Shown here: positions 1-8,141 of the stretch, piece after piece | Numbering within the stretch: the first letter of the stretch is position 1 | Layout: each line of letters begins with the position of its first letter | From: an uncultured Alphaproteobacteria bacterium | Lineage (GTDB): Bacteria > Pseudomonadota > Alphaproteobacteria > Rhizobiales > Ancalomicrobiaceae | Reading direction: 5' to 3' | DNA: 8,141 nt | Assembly: GCA_937919435.1 (NCBI GenBank) | Contig: CALFRR010000146.1 | Coordinates: 1-8,141 of the forward strand | Made by a program: the position numbers and the translations under genes | Notes under the pieces: model-generated | Databases searched by the model: none | Told to the model about the DNA's origin: nothing | What the model saw: only the letters and a program-made list of their open reading frames with translations

Positions 1-43
1 CGAAGATCCTGGCCTTCCAGCCTTCCCGCGCCGCGCCCGTCAT
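1..43 (-). CDS. Possible 5' end of an unidentified gene downstream of alaS (partial)
   Basis: An ATG at 41-43 on the minus strand opens a frame that runs off the left edge after 14 codons (MTGAAREGWKARIF). The start is supported mainly by a purine-rich Shine-Dalgarno match, GGGAGG (complement of 51-56), placed seven bases before the ATG. The gene would be co-directional with alaS, about 120 bases after its stop, so it could be the next gene of the same transcript or have its own promoter. Too few residues are visible to name a family, and I do not propose a function. The alternative is that this is a chance ATG in GC-rich intergenic DNA. Confidence 0.4.
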   Translation of the reverse strand, partial: MTGAAREGWKARIF

Positions 44-50
44 GCGGCCG

Positions 51-56
51 CCTCCC
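51..56 (-). promoter_or_regulatory. Shine-Dalgarno site of the left-edge gene
   Basis: The minus strand reads GGGAGG followed by a seven-base spacer and ATG at 41-43. This is the main argument that a new reading frame starts there, since only 14 codons are in the window. Confidence 0.4.
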
Positions 57-102
57 AGCTGCCACCGCCCGGCGCCTCCCGGCACCGCCGTCGGCCGATC
101 AC

Positions 103-129
103 CCGCCCGGAGAAGCGCGCACCGGACGG
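103..129 (-). terminator. Possible terminator hairpin after alaS
   Basis: About 37 bases past the alaS stop, the minus-strand RNA can pair an 8-base arm (complement of 122-129) with another (complement of 103-110) around an 11-base loop. Seven pairs are Watson-Crick and one is G-U. On the plus strand the same position is a mismatch, so the fold suits minus-strand RNA better. There is no T tract behind it, so it is either a weak intrinsic terminator or simple GC-rich symmetry. Confidence 0.3.
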
Positions 130-165
130 AAGATCGGAATGTCCCGACCGGTGAGGACGCCGCCC

Positions 166-2835
<2,670 letters not shown>

Positions 2836-2972
2836 GATCGAACACGGGTCCTCTGAACGTGACAGACTCCCGTCTTAGCCGCCGCTTCGTTCCCTGTCCA
2901 CAGAACCGACGAACCGCGCCCGCAGGAATGCGGCTTTCGTGAGATCGCGCGAAGACGACCGGGGTCCGGGAA

Positions 2973-3006
2973 GCGGGCGGCACGCGATTCCGTGCGCCAC
3001 CCGCCC
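2973..3006 (-). terminator. Imperfect GC-rich hairpin after recA, possible terminator
   Basis: Just past the recA stop, GCGGG (2973-2977) can pair with CCCGC at about 3000-3004, and GCACG can pair with CGTGC around a six-base loop. An unpaired internal loop lies between the two stems. No T tract follows on the minus strand. The structure could end part of recA transcription before alaS, or it could be a partial attenuator that lets some transcripts through. The evidence is structural only. Confidence 0.35.
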
Positions 3007-3017
3007 CCGAGTGACCC

Positions 3018-4097
<1,080 letters not shown>

Positions 4098-4104
4098 CGT
4101 CCCG

Positions 4105-4110
4105 CTCCTT
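4105..4110 (-). promoter_or_regulatory. recA Shine-Dalgarno site
   Basis: The minus strand reads AAGGAG, a seven-base spacer, then the ATG at 4095-4097. The strong match decides the recA start against both the upstream open extension and an internal ATG at 4056-4058 (MDKTKAL), which also has a purine-rich stretch before it. Confidence 0.85.
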
Positions 4111-4144
4111 ATGTCACGCGCTCGGATCGCGTTCAAACAAGGGC

Positions 4145-4172
4145 AATGTACACGCTTCGTTCTCGTTTGCAA
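4145..4172 (-). promoter_or_regulatory. Likely sigma-70-type recA promoter
   Basis: On the minus strand, TTGCAA (complement of 4167-4172) and TACATT (complement of 4145-4150) are spaced by 16 bases. This resembles a housekeeping -35/-10 pair and lies about 50 bases before the recA start codon, in the most AT-rich part of the intergenic region. A LexA-like site overlaps the -10 side. Assigned by eye, without mapped transcript ends. Confidence 0.5.
4148..4162 (-). promoter_or_regulatory. Second LexA-box-like site, one mismatch, over the recA -10
   Basis: The plus strand reads GTAC-N7-GTTC (minus strand GAAC-N7-GTAC), one base off the alphaproteobacterial GTTC-N7-GTTC LexA box. It overlaps the proposed -10 element by three bases and fills much of the spacer, which is a natural position for a repressor. 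With one mismatch in eight fixed positions, chance cannot be excluded. Confidence 0.4.
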
Positions 4173-4215
4173 CGCCCCCCTCAACATTTTGTTTCGAAAC
4201 ATCGATTTCCTCTTC

Positions 4216-4230
4216 GTTCTTCGGATGTTC
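4216..4230 (-). promoter_or_regulatory. LexA (SOS) box upstream of recA
   Basis: GTTCTTCGGATGTTC on the plus strand is an exact GTTC-N7-GTTC direct repeat (GAAC-N7-GAAC on the recA strand), the known LexA target in alphaproteobacteria. It ends about 118 bases before the recA start codon and about 45 bases upstream of the proposed -35. That is distant for simple occlusion, unless the true promoter lies further upstream or LexA also binds the second site at 4148-4162. Confidence 0.6.
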
Positions 4231-4239
4231 CGGAGATGA

Positions 4240-4782
4240 CGGGGAACCGCCGGGCACGCCGCCGCCGGGGGTGCCGTCGCCGTCCGTCGGAGCGGCGATT
4301 CGGGACGCGGACGAAGCGAGCCCCCCCCGGCGGATCGGCTCGACGGCCGTAGTGATCTCGGGCCGCCGGTCCGCCGGATCCGCTTTCCGCCGATCGACCG
4401 ATGCCGATGCGTTCCCACCGCCGTCGGATCGCGAGCCGGGATGGCGGGTTCGATCTCCGCGCGCCCCGGCCGACGCGTCACGGGTCCGGAGGCGCGCTTC
4501 GAGAAGACCGCGCACGACGCGGCGCCCGATCGGCGCGATCGGCGGCGACGCCGTGACGCGGCCGGGGGTCGTTTCCGGCGGGAGAATTCCGCGGCGGCGA
4601 CCTCACCGGGGCTTGTTCTCGCCGTGGGGCCGACCGATCATCGCGATCGAGACGGCGGTTCTCCGATCCTCCGTCTCGAAATCCGATCGGCGGACCCGTC
4701 GGTCGCGGGATGTGGATCGCCGGTCGGCCGGAGACCTTCGGCGCTTCGCCCGGACGGTCCGGGATCGATCCGAGGCGGCGGC
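4240..4782. other. Gene-poor GC-rich region between recA promoter and LysR gene
   Basis: More than 500 bases without a convincing gene. Several frames stay open on both strands, but their products are arginine-, proline- and alanine-rich low-complexity strings with no recognisable motif, as expected of non-coding GC-rich DNA. Visible small structures are a run of eight C at 4321-4328, a tandem CGATCGGCG pair at 4527-4544, frequent GATCG words, and a 9-bp inverted repeat at 4647-4679. The stretch should also hold the promoter of the LysR gene, which I could not place with confidence. Confidence 0.5.
4647..4679. repeat. 9-bp inverted repeat upstream of the LysR gene
   Basis: TCGAGACGG (4647-4655) and CCGTCTCGA (4671-4679) are perfect inverted arms with a 15-base loop, about 100 bases before the LysR start codon. 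The repeat could be a leader hairpin or a binding site for a dimeric regulator. LysR-type proteins often bind their own upstream region at interrupted dyads, but nothing here proves that. Confidence 0.4.
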
Positions 4783-5661
4783 ATGACCCAGGAATTCGCG
4801 ATCTTTCCCCTGATGTCCCTGCGGTCGTTCGAAGCCGTCGCCCGTCACGGGTCGGTCAAGCTCGCCGCCGAGGAACGCAGCATCACTCCGTCGGCGGTCA
4901 GTCATGCGCTCGCCAAACTCGAGGGCGACCTCGGCGTCAAGCTGTTCACCCGCAACGGGCGGTCGATCCACCTGAACTTCTACGGAGAGAAGCTCCACAA
5001 ATACATCGACGACGGCTTCGACCGGATCCGCGAAGGGCTCGCCTCGGTCTCCTCGCGCGATTCGTTCCTGATCCGCATCCACAGCGCCCCGAGCTTCGCC
5101 GCCCAGTGGCTGACGCCGCGGCTGGCCTCGTTCCTCTCCGAATATCCGGGGATGGAAGTGCGGATGTCGGCCGACACCGACTACACGCGATTCGCCGCCG
5201 ACGAGTTCGACGTCGACATCGTCTACGGCCGCCGCGACAACCCGAACCTGATCGAGCTCAGCCTCGGCCCCGAGCTGGTGAAGCCGATGGCGTCGCCGGC
5301 GCTGGCCGCGACCCTGCGCGACCCGCTCGACCTGTCGCGTGCGGTGCTGATCTGGAGCACCCTCAAGCAGGTTTCGTGGAACGACTGGTTCCTCGCCAAC
5401 GGTCTCGAGCGGCCGCTGTCCTCGGGCATGCGCTTCGACCGCAGCTTCATGTCGGTCTCGGCCGCGGCCGGCGGTCTCGGGGTGGTGCTCGAGTCGATAC
5501 GGCTGGCCGAACGGGAGCTGGAGAACGGCAGCCTGGTCACGCTGTTCGACGACGACACGACCGCGCTCACCTATGCGCCGCACTATCTGGTCTATCCGAA
5601 GAAGAACAAGAACAACCTGCCGGTCCGGCGCTTCTCGAACTGGCTGATGCGCAACATCTGA
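4783..5661 (+). CDS. LysR-family transcriptional regulator (GcvA-like)
   Basis: DNA-binding regulator of 292 residues, normal for the family. An N-terminal winged helix-turn-helix covers about 11-70 (LRSFEAVARHGSVKLAAEE, then ITPSAVSHALAKLEGDLGVKLFTR at about 34-57), with the typical recognition helix TPSAVSHALAKLE. A linker helix leads to a periplasmic-binding-protein-like effector domain from about residue 95 to the end. The pattern LRSFEAVARHGS with FDVDIVYGR (142-150) resembles the GcvA/AmpR-like branch. I chose the ATG at 4783-4785 because GAGG (4772-4775) lies seven bases upstream and the domain begins right after it. The frame stays open to 4441, but that part has no LysR homology. It is convergent with the transporter operon, which it may regulate (inference; the effector is unknown). 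Confidence 0.92.
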   Translation: MTQEFAIFPLMSLRSFEAVARHGSVKLAAEERSITPSAVSHALAKLEGDLGVKLFTRNGRSIHLNFYGEKLHKYIDDGFDRIREGLASVSSRDSFLIRIHSAPSFAAQWLTPRLASFLSEYPGMEVRMSADTDYTRFAADEFDVDIVYGRRDNPNLIELSLGPELVKPMASPALAATLRDPLDLSRAVLIWSTLKQVSWNDWFLANGLERPLSSGMRFDRSFMSVSAAAGGLGVVLESIRLAERELENGSLVTLFDDDTTALTYAPHYLVYPKKNKNNLPVRRFSNWLMRNI

Positions 5662-5702
5662 CGAACCGCGGGCGGATCCGACCGGGCGGGCCGGACACGT
5701 TC

Positions 5703-5733
5703 GGAGGGGCCGAAGTCGGACTTCGGCCCCTCC
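5703..5733. terminator. Bidirectional terminator between convergent genes
   Basis: A perfect inverted repeat of two 15-base arms (GGAGGGGCCGAAGTC at 5703-5717 and its complement at 5719-5733) around a single central base. Folded RNA would have about 13 paired bases and a five-base TCGGA loop. It sits 42 bases after the LysR stop and 25 bases after the transporter stop (reading leftward), where a shared terminator for two converging transcripts is expected. No T tract follows on either side, so termination efficiency is uncertain. Confidence 0.7.
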
Positions 5734-5758
5734 CGTGACGTGGCGTCTCCCGTACCGC

Positions 5759-7054
5759 TCACTCGGCGATGCGACGTCGCACGCAGGGCGCGGTCTCCGG
5801 TGTCATGCCGCCGCAGATCAGCGACACCACCCCGAGCGCGATGTAGATCAGGGCCGCCCCGATCCAGCCGAAACCGCCGTAGATCGCGATCGCGAGGAAG
5901 GGCAGCAGGCCGGCGACCAACGAGGCGCCGTTGTAGCCGAGCGAGATGCCGGAGGTGCGGACGTTCGCCGGGAACTGTTCGGAGAACCAGCTCGATTCGA
6001 CCGCGAAGATCGGATCGTGGGAGAACAGCAGCGACAGCGAGATCGCCGTCACGATCATCACGAAGGACCCGGTGTTGATCATCAGGAACATCGGGATGCC
6101 GAACAGCATGGTGAACACCGCGCCGATCATGAACACCTTCTTGCGGCCGATCCGATCGCTGAGCCGACCGAAGATCACCAGACTGAACAGACCCAGGAAC
6201 GAGCCGACCAGCGTGCCGATCAGGACGTTCTGCGTCGTGGTGATCTTGGCGAGCGCCACATAGGACAGCATGAACGACGTGGTGATGTAGTAGCCGCCGG
6301 TCTCGGCGAGCCGCAGGCCCATGATCCGCAGGATCAGCCGCCAGTCGCGCTTCAGCACCTCGGTCGCCGGCTGACGATGGATCGCCTTGTCCGCCTTCAC
6401 CTTCTCGAAGTCGGGGGATTCGTGGACGCTGAGCCGGATCCAGGTGCCGACCACCACCATGATCACCGACGCCAGGAACGGCGCCCGCCAGATCCACTCG
6501 CCCTCGAGGAAGTTCGAGGAGAGCAGGAAGGTGCCGTTGGCCAGCAACAGACCGAGCGGGATGCCGAGCTGGGGAACCGCGCCGTAGTAGCCGCGCTTCT
6601 CCTCCGGCGCATGCTCGAAGGCCATCAGCACCGCCCCGCCCCATTCGGCGCCGAAGCCGACGCCCTGGATCATCCGCAGCAGGATCAGCAGGACCGGGGC
6701 GATCCAGCCGACCTGGGCGTAGGTCGGCAGCAGACCGATCGCCACGGTGGCGACGCCCATGATGATCAGCGACCAGAACAGCACCGCCTTGCGTCCGATC
6801 CTGTCGCCGTAGTGCCCGGCGAGGTAGCCGCCGAGGGGTCGCATCAGAAAGCCGATGGCCAGCGTCGCGAACGACGCGAGCACCCCGACGATCGGTTCTT
6901 TCGCATGGAAGAACACGCTACCGAAGTAGGCGGCCGACGCTGTTCCGTAGATGAAGAAGTCGTAACTTTCCACTGCGGAACCGATCATCGACGCGATCGA
7001 CACCATGCCGGCTTGGTTTTGTCTCGGCTCCGTGGTGACTGCGATCGTGGTCAT
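5759..7054 (-). CDS. MFS metabolite:H+ symporter (MHS family, ShiA/KgtP-like)
   Basis: Inner-membrane secondary transporter of 431 residues with about 12 hydrophobic segments. MHS-family signatures are clear: GSAVESYDFFIYGTASA (25-41) in the first helix, FLMRPLGGYLAGHYGDRIGRKAV (69-91) in loop 2-3, LLRMIQGVGFGAEWGGAVLMAFEHAP (125-150) in helix 4, and the second-half repeat GRLSDRIGRKKV (296-307). The family carries shikimate, 2-oxoglutarate, citrate, proline/betaine and other small metabolites with protons. The substrate cannot be read from sequence, but the neighbouring dehydrogenase suggests a sugar acid or other hydroxy acid. The ATG at 7052-7054 has AAGGGGA (complement of 7059-7065) four bases upstream. 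It follows the dehydrogenase by 66 bases and is the last gene of the apparent operon. Confidence 0.93.
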   Translation of the reverse strand: MTTIAVTTEPRQNQAGMVSIASMIGSAVESYDFFIYGTASAAYFGSVFFHAKEPIVGVLASFATLAIGFLMRPLGGYLAGHYGDRIGRKAVLFWSLIIMGVATVAIGLLPTYAQVGWIAPVLLILLRMIQGVGFGAEWGGAVLMAFEHAPEEKRGYYGAVPQLGIPLGLLLANGTFLLSSNFLEGEWIWRAPFLASVIMVVVGTWIRLSVHESPDFEKVKADKAIHRQPATEVLKRDWRLILRIMGLRLAETGGYYITTSFMLSYVALAKITTTQNVLIGTLVGSFLGLFSLVIFGRLSDRIGRKKVFMIGAVFTMLFGIPMFLMINTGSFVMIVTAISLSLLFSHDPIFAVESSWFSEQFPANVRTSGISLGYNGASLVAGLLPFLAIAIYGGFGWIGAALIYIALGVVSLICGGMTPETAPCVRRRIAE

Positions 7055-7058
7055 GGAA

Positions 7059-7065
7059 TCCCCTT
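7059..7065 (-). promoter_or_regulatory. Shine-Dalgarno site of the transporter gene
   Basis: The minus strand reads AAGGGGA just before the ATG at 7052-7054, supporting the MTTIAVTTEP start, which places about 20 cytoplasmic residues before the first membrane helix. Confidence 0.7.
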
Positions 7066-7106
7066 GTCGTTTTCGTTCCCTTGGGACTTCGTTGTTTTGT
7101 TTCGTG

Positions 7107-7119
7107 CCGGCTCTGCCGG
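7107..7119. repeat. Small intergenic hairpin after the dehydrogenase stop
   Basis: CCGGC (7107-7111) and GCCGG (7115-7119) flank a three-base loop directly after the dehydrogenase stop codon (complement of 7121-7123). With only five pairs and no T tract it is unlikely to terminate fully. It might mark a processing or partial attenuation point between the dehydrogenase and transporter genes. Confidence 0.3.
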
Positions 7120-7120
7120 T

Positions 7121-8002
7121 TCAGTCGCGACGGCCCTGGAGCATGTCGTAGGCCTTGATCACCTGACTGTCGTCGATGCCCCCCAGTCCCCGACCGGAGA
7201 CCGAGAGGAAGAGTTGATGGGCGAGTGCGGCGATCGGCAGCGCCGTCCGGGCGTCGCGTCCGGCCTCCAGCACGATGCCGAGATCCTTGACGAAGATGTC
7301 GACGGCGCTGGTCACGATCGGCTCGTCCTGGAGCATCCGCGGTCCGCGGTCGCGCAGCATCCAGCTCGACGCCGCCGATCCGGCGACGATGTCGAACATC
7401 TGGTCCATGTCGACGCCGAGCTTGCGGGCGAGCGAGAGAGCCTCGGCGGCGACCGCGATGTGGGCGCCGCAGAGCAGTTGGTTGACCGCCTTGGCGGTGG
7501 CGCCCTGCCCGGCGGCGGTGCCGAGATGGACGACCTTGGATCCCATCGCGGCGAGCACCGGACGGGCCTTCTCGAAGATCTCGGCGGTCGCCGCGGTCAT
7601 GATCGTCAGGCTCGCCGCCTCCGCTCCGACCACGCCACCGGAGACCGGTGCATCGACGAAACCGAAACCGGCGGCGGTCACCCGGGCGGCGAGGGCCGCG
7701 ACGGACCCGGGCGGACAGGTGGCCATCAGGACGACGATGCCGCCGGGCTTCAGGTGGTCGAGCCCGCCCTCGGCGAACAGGACGCTCTCCGCTTGGGCGG
7801 CGTTGACCACCATCAACACGGCGAAGTCGGCGTCGGCGAAGGCGTCCGCCGGCGTCGGAGCCGGCGTGACGCCGATCGCCGGAAGCCGCTCGAGCACGGC
7901 CGGGCGGACGTCGTGGCCGCGGACCGGAAAACCGGCCAGGGCGAGATTGCGGGCCATGGGGAAGCCCATGGAGCCCAGTCCGACGAATGCGATCTGATGC
8001 AT
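7121..8002 (-). CDS. NAD-dependent beta-hydroxyacid dehydrogenase, L-threonate dehydrogenase (LtnD)-like
   Basis: Soluble oxidoreductase of 293 residues, typical for the 3-hydroxyisobutyrate/6-phosphogluconate dehydrogenase superfamily. The Rossmann motif VGLGSMGFPMARN is at 7-19, the substrate-binding DAPVSGG at 117-123, the catalytic lysine K171 with N174 in KAVNQ, and a conserved lysine in FVKDLG at about 237-242. The C-terminal half (QLLCGAHIAVAAEALSLA, SAVDIFVKDLGIV, GIDDSQVIK) resembles L-threonate dehydrogenase more than 3-hydroxyisobutyrate dehydrogenase or GarR; this comparison is from memory. LtnD oxidises L-threonate at C2 with NAD as the first step of four-carbon acid-sugar breakdown. 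I chose the ATG at 8000-8002 (MHQIAFVGLG) because the fold starts there, with a weak AAAGAG six bases upstream. An in-frame ATG at 8063-8065, overlapping the upstream stop, would add 21 residues. Confidence 0.88.
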   Translation of the reverse strand: MHQIAFVGLGSMGFPMARNLALAGFPVRGHDVRPAVLERLPAIGVTPAPTPADAFADADFAVLMVVNAAQAESVLFAEGGLDHLKPGGIVVLMATCPPGSVAALAARVTAAGFGFVDAPVSGGVVGAEAASLTIMTAATAEIFEKARPVLAAMGSKVVHLGTAAGQGATAKAVNQLLCGAHIAVAAEALSLARKLGVDMDQMFDIVAGSAASSWMLRDRGPRMLQDEPIVTSAVDIFVKDLGIVLEAGRDARTALPIAALAHQLFLSVSGRGLGGIDDSQVIKAYDMLQGRRD

Positions 8003-8061
8003 GGTTCGCTCTTTCAGCAGGATGGCGGCGAGGAGGGGCGAACCCCTCCCCGCTGCGGCGC

Positions 8062-8141
8062 TCATCCGATCCAGGTCTTCACGCTCGCGACCACCGCTGC
8101 GGTCGAGATGCCGTAACGGTCGTGCAGGGTCGGCAGCGCGC
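8062..8141 (-). CDS. C-terminal end of a transketolase-like protein (partial)
   Basis: The minus strand enters the right edge in an open frame and ends at a TGA (complement of 8062-8064) after 25 full codons: ALPTLHDRYGISTAAVVASV then KTWIG. The pattern of a short helix, a (K/R)(F/Y)G(I/L)(S/T) turn and an AAVVASVK helix resembles the last residues of transketolases and related thiamine-diphosphate enzymes. The rest of the gene is outside the window, so the family call rests on a short tail. It is the most upstream visible gene of the minus-strand operon, 59 bases before the dehydrogenase. In such cassettes a transketolase-like enzyme could handle the sugar-phosphate products, but that is inference. 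Confidence 0.5.
   Translation of the reverse strand, partial: ALPTLHDRYGISTAAVVASVKTWIG

Noticed and set aside
2903..2914. GAAC-N4-GAAC in the alaS upstream region as a LexA box
   Set aside because: The spacing is four bases instead of the seven of the alphaproteobacterial box, and the direct orientation does not fit the GAAC-N4-GTTC type either.
4167..4184. A TTG-N11-CAA type SOS element before recA
   Set aside because: The spacing here is twelve bases, not eleven, and the TTG is part of the proposed -35 element.
4098..4481. An N-terminal extension of recA by 128 codons
   Set aside because: The extension covers the promoter, the LexA boxes and the Shine-Dalgarno site, has no RecA homology, and the conserved MAQ start lies at 4097.
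4527..4544. Tandem CGATCGGCG pair as a repeat array or origin element
   Set aside because: Only two copies are present, and GATCG words are frequent throughout this GC-rich sequence.
4441..4782. A 114-residue N-terminal extension of the LysR protein
   Set aside because: The LysR DNA-binding domain normally begins within the first few residues. The extension is arginine-rich without motifs, and GAGG supports the start at 4783.
5735..8116. A 793-codon open frame on the plus strand across the transporter and dehydrogenase genes
   Set aside because: It is an antisense shadow of two well-supported minus-strand genes. The product is charged low-complexity sequence (many H, D, Q, R) and would span their intergenic region.

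Overview
The window is about 8.1 kb of GC-rich chromosomal DNA that most likely comes from an alphaproteobacterium. The best evidence is the RecA protein, whose start (MAQAQLRLVEGDGMDKTKAL) is the alphaproteobacterial form. The AlaRS start (MSGVNEIR) is also common in that class, recA lies directly upstream of alaS, and a GTTC-N7-GTTC LexA box, the alphaproteobacterial SOS operator, precedes recA. The order cannot be fixed from this stretch; a Rhodospirillales-like bacterium is a reasonable guess.

Left part (1-4260, minus strand): a housekeeping block transcribed right to left. recA (DNA recombination and SOS coprotease) has a recognisable SOS-type promoter region. It is followed by alaS (alanyl-tRNA synthetase). 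After alaS a possible new gene begins with a good ribosome binding site and runs off the left edge. No recX gene lies between recA and alaS.

Middle (about 4240-4782): a GC-rich stretch of over 500 bases in which I see no convincing gene. It separates the recA promoter from a plus-strand LysR-type regulator (4783-5661). The regulator is convergent with the next block, and a strong 15-bp inverted repeat lies between the two stop codons.

Right part (5759-8141, minus strand): an apparent catabolic operon read right to left. It holds the last 25 codons of a transketolase-like gene, a beta-hydroxyacid dehydrogenase resembling L-threonate dehydrogenase (LtnD), and a metabolite:H+ symporter of the major facilitator superfamily. 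Uptake of a small organic acid, NAD-linked oxidation and sugar-phosphate chemistry form a plausible sugar-acid utilisation cassette, possibly controlled by the neighbouring LysR protein. Substrate and regulatory link are inference.

I found no mobile element, CRISPR array, tRNA, rRNA or clearly new system. The points most worth checking are the two LexA-like sites before recA, the substrate of the right-hand cassette, and the long gene-free leader between recA and the regulator.
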